From Romanomermis culicivorax (Eukaryota > Nematoda > Enoplea > Mermithida > Mermithidae): a stretch of DNA of 64,000 bases. Location: NCBI GenBank assembly GCA_963922205.1, contig CAWUHX010000236.1, positions 434,001-498,000 of the forward strand, read 5' to 3'. A program made the translations under genes and the position numbers. The notes beneath the pieces were generated by a model. It worked only from the letters and a program-made list of their open reading frames with translations, was not told the origin of the DNA and ran no database searches. This document shows, piece after piece, positions 1 to 9,739 of this stretch (position 1 is the first letter of the stretch; every line of letters starts with the position of its first letter).

Positions 1-25
1 CGAACAATGCGATTCACACGCCCTG

Positions 26-1066
26 GTGCCCACCGTGTCTTATGTCGAATATCGCACCCGCTCTTATTTAGAAAACAACGTCAAATGCCTCATTTGTGCC
101 GCCAACTTGGAGTCTCGGTTTGTGTCTTTGTACACCCAGCCTCCCAACGTCCTGCTGCCACCAATCTTCATCTCATCCGGTTGTTTGGAGGCGGCTCTCA
201 CCACCCAGCCCACACCAAACTTCCGCGGCTATATGCTTGTCGGCTTTGACACCGAATCCCTAATGGCGGCCAATATGAAGAACTTCAAGTTCACCATCAC
301 TGTGCCAGCCAATACCACGGCATCAAGCTATCCCCGCTATGTGCAGCTGGTGTTCCTGAATGGCACAATTTTTGTTTTTGAAACATTCACCGCAACCCCT
401 GAGGACTGGACCCCGCTATTTTTCCTGGTCGATGGCCACCACACCATCGTAATTTCATTGGATGGAGCCGATGACTGGGCAGGGATATATGCGCTTCTCG
501 GCAACCAATTCCACACCGATAGGCAAAAGAAGAACAAAGACGCCGTCGTCAAAGTGATTCATTTTGATGCGTACCGCGTCATTTGCAACATTAACAGCTC
601 CCTGCCGCTATATGAGCTGGCTCAGAAGATTAGTTTCATCCCCAAGAAACATACGCTGAAGGCAACAGTTTCGGCCATATGGGCTTTCAATGTCTCGAGG
701 CTCACCCTCAAGTTTTCGGCTGCGTTGCGTTTCTTGAATAACCCATCCAGGTCATTTCTTCAACAGGACATCCTTGCCTATGCGGTCCTCGATGCATTCT
801 ATCCAATTTTGTTGTTCCTCGCTTTCGGTTGCTACAGCTTTGTTCCAGAAGTTTACCACACCCCCATGCTCTTCCCGCACGATTCTCTGGATGCAGCCGA
901 AATGGACAATTTGGCCGAAATGTTGATCACTGCTTTCCACAACCTTTCGCTCATGGAAGGTTTGCCTGCGGATGCTGCTGATAGAGTCTACCCAACCCTT
1001 TCGCAAGTCACCTTACCAGCAATCATGCGGGATGAGGTTTTATCGGCTTATCAATTTTTCATGTAG
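26..1066 (+). CDS. RNase D/WRN-like 3'-5' exonuclease domain ORF in the retroelement
   Basis: An uninterrupted 346-codon ORF; its start may lie upstream of the window. Three blocks fit the DEDDy exonuclease pattern. The first is a hydrophobic strand followed by GFDTE near residues 73-77 (Exo I, D-x-E). The second is a strand ending in VISLDGADDW near 145-154 (candidate Exo II Asp). The third is ILAYAVLDAFYPILLF near 254-269, which carries the Y-x3-D of Exo III. The order and spacing match WRN/RNase D folds, which trim DNA or RNA 3' ends. It sits 5' of other broken ORFs in an LTR element, where such a domain is not standard. The domain call is inference from motif order; chance similarity or a non-catalytic relative remains possible. 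Confidence 0.5.
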   Translation: MPTVSYVEYRTRSYLENNVKCLICAANLESRFVSLYTQPPNVLLPPIFISSGCLEAALTTQPTPNFRGYMLVGFDTESLMAANMKNFKFTITVPANTTASSYPRYVQLVFLNGTIFVFETFTATPEDWTPLFFLVDGHHTIVISLDGADDWAGIYALLGNQFHTDRQKKNKDAVVKVIHFDAYRVICNINSSLPLYELAQKISFIPKKHTLKATVSAIWAFNVSRLTLKFSAALRFLNNPSRSFLQQDILAYAVLDAFYPILLFLAFGCYSFVPEVYHTPMLFPHDSLDAAEMDNLAEMLITAFHNLSLMEGLPADAADRVYPTLSQVTLPAIMRDEVLSAYQFFM

Positions 1067-1235
1067 GATTGTGCATCGTCCGACCATGGTCGGTCTTTCT
1101 GTTTAGGTACACAGCCCAATGGTTTCCACTAAATCAAAACCTTGATGCATACCACTCACCCGAAGGTTCTCACTGCTCCAAAAGTGCCCAAAAAAAAAGA
1201 AGAAACAGAAAGATGAATGAAACAAATCGCTGGAG

Positions 1236-3336
1236 GTGACAGATGACGAAGACCCATCCCTCCAACCGAAATCACTTTTCGACAACCCTAAACACCTACA
1301 AGCAGCCATCACTTCAGCCGTGAAGAGCGTACTCACCCATCCACTTATCAAACTACTCAATTTTCCAGTTTTGCCCATTTATAAATTATCAATCCACGAC
1401 TGCATTGAGCTTGACATTGATCCACTGATGCAACCAATTCTCAACAAAGTTGAGGATGTATGGCTTGAGTGCGTCACAGCCAAACAACTGCTCCGTGATC
1501 ACACATACCATGATACCCATTATCGTTTTTTACCTAACACCATCATTAGTTTGTTACAGGTAGACGTTGCATGGTTCAGATGCCTCACCACTAGCATGCT
1601 GCTAGCCGCGCTCTTAGCTTCCCCATGCTCCGCCGCGGAGTACGCTTTTGCATGCTCAATCACTTGATTCAGCCATGTATACCGCCTTTTACGAATGCAT
1701 GTGGTACCATGCCCATGGCAACCCTCAATTGCATCTCACTGAGTGGATGAATGGAATCCCGGAATGAGAGCCCACCTTCCACAGCAATCCTGGCACATAC
1801 GTTTGTAACCGATTCGCCCTCTGCCCAAACATCTTCAATGAAGATTTCCACATGGAACCAGCTGTCAAACAAATTGACATTGACAAATCCGATAACATTG
1901 AAAAGCCTCATAGCCGGTTTCATTTCTACTCATGATTGCTCAATATCATTGATTTTCAAAACTGATATTCCTTTCAAGCGCCCATATATGTTTATCCATT
2001 GCCAACTACGGCCTTGGTGCATATGCTTGCAGCTGAAGAACTTCTTGATCATCCCACTTCAGCGCAAGATGTAGAGCCCATAGACAAAGAACTTCTGGAT
2101 ATGCCGACTTTGGATTTGAATATGGCGAAACTGCCACTGTCAGTTGACGTGTCGGCTCTGCCCGAACTGACAGCTACAGCTGACTTTAATATAACCCAAA
2201 TAACTGACTTCCTAAAACTTACACTCAATGATATATCAACTCTGGCTCCCATCCTCATGGACGAGTCCACACCAGTTCAAACCCCCGCGATCGAGGCCGA
2301 AACAAATACAGCAACTATGGATCAAATGATGACCGATATCCTTTAGGGAACTACTGCTGACCAATCAGCCATTATGGATGTCGCACCTGAGGAACCCACA
2401 GCCGTAGCAGCTCTGCCGGCACTGGCCGTGGACCCAGGTATTTATCTCACTACTCCGGCAGTTTTGCAAGGGCCTCCGATGATTGCCACCATTGCTGCTG
2501 TCAGGTATATTCCTCCAGTGCGATTTTCTCAACATATCATTTCAGATTTCATTTCAGCTAAAGGATGAGATACAAAGAATTTCGCTCCCGCCACCAATGC
2601 CCGCACCACCCATTTCGTGACCAGTTCAAATCACCCAAATGGCTCTGGTTGTTGCTCAAGCAGCCATACCGCCACCTGCTACTCAACCCCCGCTGCCTGC
2701 TGCTCAACTGCCACCGACTGTTCCTATGGATGCTCAACCTCCACAGGTCCCGAGTACATCCGCGCCGGCTTTAGATCGTCACATCCAACCTATTCCTAGG
2801 CCCGGTCACTATGAGCATTCCCCCAAATGAAAACAAACTCAACTGGAAGAGGTAGAATACTGTAAAGCCCACAAAATGCGAATGACGGATGAACCGCGCA
2901 CTCGACCAACATCACTGCCCAGTACTTTGCATACTGTGCGCCGCAAAACGCCCAGTGAATGCACAACCCGTCACCGCGAACACGGTGCTCAACAAAAAGC
3001 CCCAGAAATGGCCAGTCAAATCAGTTCTCGAACTGGCGCGACATCATAGCTGAAGGATACGCCGACAACTAGTGCAGCACCAGCGAAACAAACACCGCCT
3101 GCCCACCAGTCAGATCGTCACCACCCATGCCATGAGTCCCATCATCGTGATGATCACCATCGCAAAGAAACTAAACATTCACGCTCAAAGATACAACAAC
3201 ACCTGATAGCTGCCAACAAGAACGCTGCGATGACACACCTCTGCATCGTACCCAAAGCGAGCAAACATGTCAGGTGCACTCCATCAGTTTCTAGGAAAGT
3301 GCGTATCAACACAGTTTCCGCCACTCACCGCCCAAA
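1236..3336 (+). pseudogene. Broken ORF series inside the retroelement
   Basis: Successive plus-strand open stretches lie at 1236-1667, 1999-2346, 2374-2568 and 2639-2830, in changing frames and separated by stops, as expected of one or two decayed genes. The 1999-2568 part is rich in Leu, Thr, Pro and Asp/Glu. The part after 2639 is Pro/Ala/Gln-rich, and around 3090-3200 it becomes His-, Arg- and Lys-rich. No domain is recognised. Composition suggests a disordered gag-like or nucleic-acid-binding protein, but that is inference. Confidence 0.35.
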
Positions 3337-4221
3337 TTGACCGACTATATTAGCCTGTTACAACGCAATGTCAAAATTCAAAGATGCTTGGAGGCTTTGA
3401 AGAACCCGCGGAAACCAGAATTCAAGGTTCCATTACCACCCGCACCTCCGATGGATGTGGAACAAGCCACTTCGTCTTCCCCATCACTGCCTACAACTAC
3501 TGCGTCGTTGCCGCCTACAGCCCCGATGTCGGCCCTGACTACCACTGTTGTAACCACCACGTCATTGCGGCCTACGGCCTCAACATCGGTCCAGTCTACC
3601 GCACCTGCTCAACCATCATTGGTTATCAGTACACGCCTGGCACTTGGAGCCACTCTGGTGGCTGGTGTCGTATTGCATTTTGAACCACGGTTGCCCAGTG
3701 AAGCCATGACTTCACCAGACTATGTTGGTTTCCGGACCACAGATCCACGGCACAGCATTATGCTGGCCACGCCATGCTTTCCACCCTGTATAAACCCGTC
3801 GGTAGAGTTATTTTTGTCGCGAATTCTACACAGAATGGTACTGATCAATTTCTTTGGCCGCCTTGGAGTTCACATCACAATGGCCATTCACATCCACACC
3901 ACTAATGCTTCCCTGGCGCTCTATCAATGTTTCCGAAACCATTTTTGTACCAATTATCACGAACCTCAGCCGCCCGTGTCGCCTGATGTAGCCGAGCTCA
4001 TCTTACAATGGGTTGCTGGCCTTTGGGCCAAAGAACTCGGCCTTGTTGATGTCGTCCACACTGCCCATTTCACGCTCTTTTCATACGAGGCCCCTGGGCT
4101 CGACAACACATCTCGTATTTTGCAAGCATACAATACCGCCATGGGCTTGATTGACAGTTGGATGGCATATCGGCAATGTTCACCATTCCCACAGCCTCCG
4201 GAAATTGCCCACATTCAATGA
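3337..4221 (+). CDS. Pro/Thr/Ser-rich protein with an unrecognised C-terminal module
   Basis: An open stretch of 294 codons without a convincing ATG at its 5' end, probably the continuation of the broken ORFs upstream. Residues 30-100 are a low-complexity Pro/Thr/Ser/Ala tract with repeated PPTAP-like units. Residues 110-290 are of ordinary composition, with amphipathic segments and conserved-looking aromatic residues. I recall similar Pro/Thr-rich proteins among predicted proteins of mermithid nematodes, but could not search. It lies between the exonuclease-like ORF and the 3' LTR, so it is best read as an element-encoded protein of unknown function. Confidence 0.4.
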   Translation: MTDYISLLQRNVKIQRCLEALKNPRKPEFKVPLPPAPPMDVEQATSSSPSLPTTTASLPPTAPMSALTTTVVTTTSLRPTASTSVQSTAPAQPSLVISTRLALGATLVAGVVLHFEPRLPSEAMTSPDYVGFRTTDPRHSIMLATPCFPPCINPSVELFLSRILHRMVLINFFGRLGVHITMAIHIHTTNASLALYQCFRNHFCTNYHEPQPPVSPDVAELILQWVAGLWAKELGLVDVVHTAHFTLFSYEAPGLDNTSRILQAYNTAMGLIDSWMAYRQCSPFPQPPEIAHIQ

Positions 4222-5192
4222 ATATATCTCCAATACCATAGCGAGACTGATCATCCAGTTCCCCTGCGGCATCAGCACAATTTTTCCACCTGATGGAATC
4301 TTTTGCCACTGCGACCATTGCTGCCAACAGGGACACCCTCCGACCGCCCGTCATTGGTTGGGCCACAAATCTCACCACCCGGCATCAACCGGCTTTTGCC
4401 ATTGTGTATGCAAATGTATACATCCTCTTCCTGCCGTTGCGATGTCCTCAATCAGGGCTGCTACTCATGCAATACTCGCTCCATTTGCTTCAATGGCCAG
4501 GACAACCCCCAGGATCCCCACCAATACCATAATGACCTCAACCGCAATGATCACTGGGACTGCCGCAACTACTATGCCCATTCCCACTCCATGTCCGACA
4601 CCTGCTACCATCGCCACCATTGATCACCAGTTTTTGTACAGTAACGTTTTGCCATTTTTGTGTGTTTTTTCTCTTTGTCTCTTTTCTCCTGGTTGTTTTC
4701 GTCTAATCTCTTTTTCGTATTGCTTTATTTTTTGTACTAATTTTCCCCAACACTGTGCAGCTGATGCTAACTCCACACAGTAAGACGCCTCAACATTTTC
4801 TACTGCCATACGCCCCCACTTTCGTCATTTGTCTTTTTCCAGCCTCTGCTGCCTCGTTCCGTTTTTTGTTTTCATCATCACCGTAGTGGCCAGCCTCACC
4901 CTTCCATCTGCATGGCCTGTATGCTGGTGCGCTCCAGTATATCGGTGCGGATGGAGTGATGATGCGGGCTGCAGTGTTGCCGAATTTACAGCCTTGCTAA
5001 TTGCAACCTGTGTCGGGAGGTCTCACCCTAAGCACCGCCCAAATCAGCTCAAAACACTGCAACGACTCTGTTGGCCTGGCTGTGTGATGCCGAAGATTCC
5101 TTCGGACAACCTGGCAATGGCCTGTAGTGGCGGAGTCCCTTCCCCTTGCATGTTTTTGGTTATTTCTTGATGATTGCTTAGGGCGATCTACC
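4222..5192 (+). other. Retroelement 3' region without a clear gene
   Basis: Short overlapping open stretches at 4151-4783 and 4293-4623 are rich in Cys, His and Asn, with several C-x2-C-like pairs, but no canonical zinc knuckle can be read in one frame. Between 4640 and 4760 the DNA is pyrimidine-rich. I see no further gene before the polypurine tract. Confidence 0.4.
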
Positions 5193-5207
5193 GCAAGGGG
5201 GGAGGGG
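5193..5207 (+). promoter_or_regulatory. Polypurine tract
   Basis: GCAAGGGGGGAGGGG sits directly 5' of the TG that opens the LTR. In LTR elements this tract primes plus-strand DNA synthesis, and its position fixes the LTR start. Confidence 0.75.
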
Positions 5208-5755
5208 TGTTGTAGTGTGTTTCCGCCGATTTTGCCATACATTTGTATTTTCTGTCAATTTTCGTAAGAGGCCCGCAGGAATAAAGTGGAGTGAGCGAGG
5301 GGGACCATCGAGAGTCGTCTTACTGTAGCCCGTATCGGCACGTGTGCATTTGGGCTCTCTCTCATTGTTATTTGTGCTATTAATATTGTTGTATGTCACA
5401 TGTACTCATCCGCCTCCCAGTGCACCCAGCCTTTTATGTTTTTCTCGTAGCACTTGGGAGTGATTGTAGCCTCGCCTGTTACGTTTTGTATTAGTAAGTA
5501 TATTTTGTGTTAGGTAAAAAATCGGAGAGAACTCTCCCTATTCTTTCTTTACTGATTTGGAAAGGGAAACCATCTTTCCTGATAAGGAAACCATCTTTCC
5601 TCAGTCTGTGGGTTAATTAATTGTCGGGTTTAAGTACGTTAATTAAGTTTTAATCGGGTAAGCATGGGTGCTGGAAATACGTGCATTAAGGACGAACCCT
5701 GGAATCCCACTCCTGTCTCTTCTCTGAAAAACCCCGACCATTTGAAAATACAACA
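5208..5755 (+). repeat. 3' LTR, 548 bp
   Basis: It begins TGTTGTA and ends TACAACA, a perfect 7-bp terminal inversion. It contains AATAAA near 5279, a possible polyadenylation signal in the plus orientation. The partner 5' LTR is outside the window, so identity between LTRs and the target duplication cannot be checked. Confidence 0.7.
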
Positions 5756-5975
5756 CTTGTAGGACTTGTAACGACTACAAGTATTTTATGCAACAGGTCC
5801 CTGGTCGAGATAATGTTGTCTGACATCCTTTCATGAAAAGTATACCAATTAGTCCAAGCATCAATATCAGAGGCCTCTGACAAATCTGAATTATCCAAAA
5901 ATGCAGCATGAGAGTTTTTGCAATCTAAACATTTGATACATGCTGTTGTTGAACATAAAAGGTTTCCTTGTGAGA
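5756..5975 (-). pseudogene. Cys-rich coding-like fragment cut by the LTR insertion
   Basis: Reading on the minus strand from about 5975, one frame stays open through a Cys-rich start (C-x5-C-x2-C-x2-C spacing) and then an acidic, Trp-containing segment (DIDAWTNWYTFHE). It runs into the LTR at 5755. The composition looks protein-coding rather than random AT-rich DNA. I do not recognise the family. The arrangement suggests that the retroelement inserted into an older gene or transposon, leaving this fragment. Confidence 0.3.
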
Positions 5976-6462
5976 TTTCATGATTCCTAAGTTTGATAGA
6001 GCAATTTGATTATTGAACGATATATGCAGATGCGATTGCGATCGAATTTAACTACACAGAATATTCAAACACTATTCAATGAGCCGGTTAACTTTTGTAA
6101 ATAATATGATCGTCAGCTCTTATTTGCTTCAATTTCCTGTAAATGGCGAGAAAACGAGAACATGCTCGTAAAAATAATTATTTAAGCGGAAAAGATTATC
6201 AGCACAAAAAAACTCCGCTTGATATTTAGGTGATGCACCTCTGTCGCTTTTGCTTACATCTATTGCAGAAGCAGCTTTTACTCTATGTCTGTCTATCTGG
6301 AATATGAAAATATAATCTGTCTGGAATATGCAAATTAATACTTTATGATTTACACTAGATGATATGTGTGAAGAACTAAACGAATGAAACTTTCAATACC
6401 CGGACATTTTTTCATTTTGTCTTCATTCAGTGTTTTATTGGACAGATATTTTTGACGAACGT

Positions 6463-7018
6463 TTAATGTGGATTGAGGAATGTTTCCCCATCTTTCACTT
6501 TAGGCATTGCCATATACGTTCGAAATTCACGGTGATCATCACCTTTCACGGATAAGTTGATACTCTGAAATCTGCCATTTTCCAAATAAGTCGCTCCAAT
6601 AAAATCACTAAACATCGTCAGTTTTTTCGAATTACCGCCTTCCAAAAAAAGTTGAATAAACGATAAAACTGTATCACGATAAAGAACCCAGTGACAAAAA
6701 GTTTTCAAGTATTTTGTCAGTCATGTCCGAAACTTTACTATTGATCATGTCGACAACTCTCTGATTATCTTTGTCAAAATCGCCCTCAAAAAGAAATGCC
6801 TATAGTCAATTGTAAAATTTTGGTGCCTGAATAATCGAAAGAACTTAACTGATCACTGGTCATAATGTCGTCAAATAGAGTCTTTTTACTTTGTTTATAT
6901 GGTTCGGTTTGACGTTGAATCGCTTATTGATTGCCACAAAGAGTTGAGCTCTGAGCATGATGGGGATAATCTCGTCATTAAACTTTTCAATTAGCTGCCT
7001 TGCAGAGCGTGTTTTCCG
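6463..7018 (-). pseudogene. Frameshifted gene remnant, unrecognised
   Basis: Four coding-like segments follow one another on the minus strand in different frames: about 7018-6880, 6890-6790, 6795-6690 and 6700-6463. They have balanced amino-acid composition and amphipathic helices (for example KFNDEIIPIMLRAQLFVAIN and LEGGNSKKLTMFSDFIGATY). Three frame changes and a stop separate them, so the gene is dead. I cannot assign a family. An integrated fragment of a non-retroviral virus or of a DNA transposon gene are both possible, and neither is supported by a motif I know. Confidence 0.4.
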
Positions 7019-7149
7019 GTCACTCACACATCAAAACCATGCTCCAGAATCTGTTTGGCAGTCTGGCTGGAAATTTGTGATCATCAAGAGCATAGAAAGT
7101 GCCAGTTGTATGGCGTAGGCTATAACGAGGAAATCCCCTCCCCCGGGAT

Positions 7150-7283
7150 GCGAATTTCTAAAATGTACATCAATTTTACGGGGACAACGTAGCAAGATAA
7201 AAGGAAAAAACAAGTAGGCAATAAAAAATTCAAATTTTTAACTTAATGAAAATTTATTAAATGTTTTCGCAACTTATATTTTT
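7150..7283 (+). repeat. Left arm of the 5.2-kb inverted repeat
   Basis: About 130 bp that recur reverse-complemented at 12157-12377. The left arm lacks roughly 85 bp that the right arm has between the GGGG and GCAAGATAAAAGG segments. Confidence 0.8.
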
Positions 7284-7548
7284 GGAATCAGCTTAAAACG
7301 TACATTCAGAATATATGTGATGTCTTAGGGATTTGACAAACACAAAAAAGTTATAGCTTAACTATTTTTCAAAAAAGCTGTAGCATTTTGCCTTTTAAAT
7401 TTTATAATAGTACACTACCGCCTTACCAACTAGTATTATGTATCATTTGATAGAGACAAAACAATAAATGTAAACATTTTACTATTTTACAATAAAATTT
7501 TATTATTTTGAAGTAAAAACATACCTTTAGAGAAATTGAGAAAGAATT

Positions 7549-7870
7549 ATTGCCACTCGATTGACGTCACGTGCAAGACTCAAAACTGGAGTGGCACATG
7601 GTGCTAAACCATCGATAAATTCATGTACAGCATTTGTGAAGAAACACTTTCGAAAATTGATTCATAATATTAATAAATCTAATGTCCTTGACCTTGAGAT
7701 TTCGCGTTAGGCACATTATTATTAATATTATGTATCAATTTTCGAACGCGTTTCTTCACAAATGCTATAGTTGAATTTTTCGATGGTCGACCTGCAGGCA
7801 TCCGTTTAGCACCACATGTCAATCCAATTCTGCACCTTGCATGTGACGTTGGTTGAGTGGCTATCATTCC
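7549..7870. repeat. Diverged inverted duplication of a coding segment
   Basis: The plus strand at 7549-7675 and the minus strand at 7870-7735 encode related peptides. Both contain a FVKK-x-x-RKLIHNI core, preceded by GAKPSIN in one copy and AGRPSKNS in the other. The right copy has about 20 extra bases. The two copies lie head to head with a 60-bp gap. Confidence 0.65.
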
Positions 7871-8289
7871 TCTTCTATTATTTTTTAAAGGTATCGAGGA
7901 ACTAAGTGAAGACAAAAAACTGATGTATCCGTTTTTTTATGTTTTCTAGCCGTTCGCACACTTTTTCTAATCCTTTGTTGTGTGGCGCCTTCCGATTTAT
8001 TAAAAGTGGCCATTATAGAAATCATTTTTGCAGCTGAATCGTTATTTTCATTCAGAATGTCATTGACGTCTCATTCTTCTGCTGATTTGTCATCTTCTTC
8101 TGTTAAAATTAGCTCTTGATTGCCAGGTTGGATTGGAACATTAACATTATCAGTTGTATCCAAATGTAATGAAATATAAAATGACTGATTAGGTGTTTTA
8201 TCACCTAAGGCAATTTTGGCGGCATTGTAATGATCTGAATCGGTGATTTTAGGTCGGTTAATAAAAATTTCGTTGTAAAGGCGTACCAC
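7679..8289 (-). pseudogene. Broken gene remnant inside the 5.2-kb region, unrecognised
   Basis: On the minus strand an open frame runs 8289-8071. It meets a TGA, continues in the same frame with good coding character (NENNDSAAKMISIMATFNKS, then a basic QQRIRKSVRTARKHKK) to about 7900, then needs one frame change to join a basic C-terminal part at 7915-7679 (GRPSKNS, KKRVRKLIHNI). The basic stretches suggest nucleic-acid binding. No known transposase motif is visible. Its place between the inverted repeats makes an element-encoded protein the simplest reading. Confidence 0.35.
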
Positions 8290-8456
8290 AATAGCTTGAT
8301 GTTAACAGAAACAGCCGAAACACCCTTCTAAACATGTAAAAAGTCTGTTGATATCGCTAACCTCGTAAAATTAATTAGGTTCTGTTTCACTAGGCACCAA
8401 ATAAACACAAGAATTTGAATTATACGAAACTTCGGATACTGATGACACATATTTAG

Positions 8457-9558
8457 ACTAGTTTATTAGAAAGTGCCCCGATGGGGCAGAAAAAAGGAGA
8501 ATATACTTGCTTCGACAGTTGCCATGGTAGAAAAAGAAGTGGACTAGACTTTTGAGAACTTGGGTCAAAGTTGGAAAAAATTCACTTTCTTTATATTGGA
8601 TTTTCATTCTGTCTCAAAAAAATTTTCCATGTCAGTGAAAAAGTATATTCTGCAGCTGAGTGCATCAACACACTTTCCAAACGAACTTATGCATCTCCGA
8701 AATTTTGAGGAAGGCACAGGGGTGGATTTTTTCGCGTTTTTTGTGACAAAATTAAAAAAAAAGTTGAACAAAAAACTATTCTTCATAACAAATCTTCCAG
8801 TTTCCAAACCCTTGGTGAAGTTTGTACTCCCCATGTCCTCCCTCTCACACATGAGTGTTTCTAACTGCATGAGCTTTTTTTTCTAAATTTAGTGTCAATA
8901 ACACAGGAATCAACTCTGAGGTGACACATGAAATCCCACTCAGTTTTTTTAGAAAATGCTACAGCACAAAGTCTTCTTAGAACTAAATCGATTGTGTAAG
9001 ATGTGTGTAATTCACTCATTTTATTTAACATATCCTATGGCATTCACTCCGTAAGTAACCAAGGAACAGTTGCACTAAAAGGGTTTAAGCTCCAGTCAAG
9101 ATAGTCTCGAACAAAAAGACGACTCGGTTTGATTTCAGGTTCAGTACAATTTGAATGTCATCAGGACTTGTCGGAATTATAACTATATGTCTCCCTCACC
9201 ATTTTTCAGCTAGTGTGAGAGGCAGAAGTTTTGAATCGGTCGGGAGATAGAATGCCATTGGTTTACCATTTTTTTACATTTGAAGTCATGTGCCATATTA
9301 TTTTCATATAGAAAAATGTTACTGTGGTTGATGCCATGGGAAGGACAAAGTGCATGATGTTGCAGAATATACTTTTTCACAAACATAGAAAACTTTCTTG
9401 AGACAGAATGAAAATCCAATATAAAGAAAGTGAATTTTTTCCAACTTTGACCCAAGTTCTCAAAAGTCTAGTCCACTTCTTTTTCTACCATGGCAACTGT
9501 CGAAGCAAGTATATTCTCCTTTTTTCTGCCCCATCGGGGCATTTTCTAATAAACTAGT
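8457..9558. mobile_element. 1.1-kb inverted-repeat element
   Basis: The first 200 bp (from ACTAGTTTATTAGAAA) recur reverse-complemented at 9350-9558 with few mismatches. Each arm contains a GCCCCGATGGGGC hairpin about 20 bp from the end. The core has A- and T-rich runs and no credible gene; the two peptides beginning GQSWKKF arise from the duplicated arm. No target duplication is evident. Likely a foldback-type or MITE-like non-autonomous element inside the larger 5.2-kb unit. Confidence 0.75.
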
Positions 9559-9739
9559 TCACTTCTTTTTAGTGGGCCTCAACCATGCACGAAAACTTTC
9601 ATAGAAGCACATTGAAGTTTTAAATTTGGTCATCTGCACTTCAAAAAACAATAAAAAAACTTCAACCAACGTATTCTCACCCCCAGCAAAAGTAAAGCAT
9701 GTGTAAAACGCATAGTACTTAAAAAACGTTGTAAAGATA

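Larger units (their letters stand above)
1..5755 (+). mobile_element. 3' portion of an LTR retroelement (internal region plus 3' LTR)
   Basis: The stretch is less AT-rich than its surroundings and is filled with plus-strand ORFs. It ends in a polypurine tract immediately followed by a sequence that opens with TGTTGTA and closes with TACAACA, the expected order at the 3' end of an LTR element. The left end lies outside the window. No reverse transcriptase, integrase or protease is visible here, so either pol lies upstream of base 1 or the copy belongs to a non-autonomous family. Several ORFs are broken by stops and frame changes, so the copy is decayed. Confidence 0.7.

Noticed and set aside
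8560-9455. Two similar ORFs beginning GQSWKKF on opposite strands
   Set aside because: They are the same inverted-repeat arm read twice, not independent genes.
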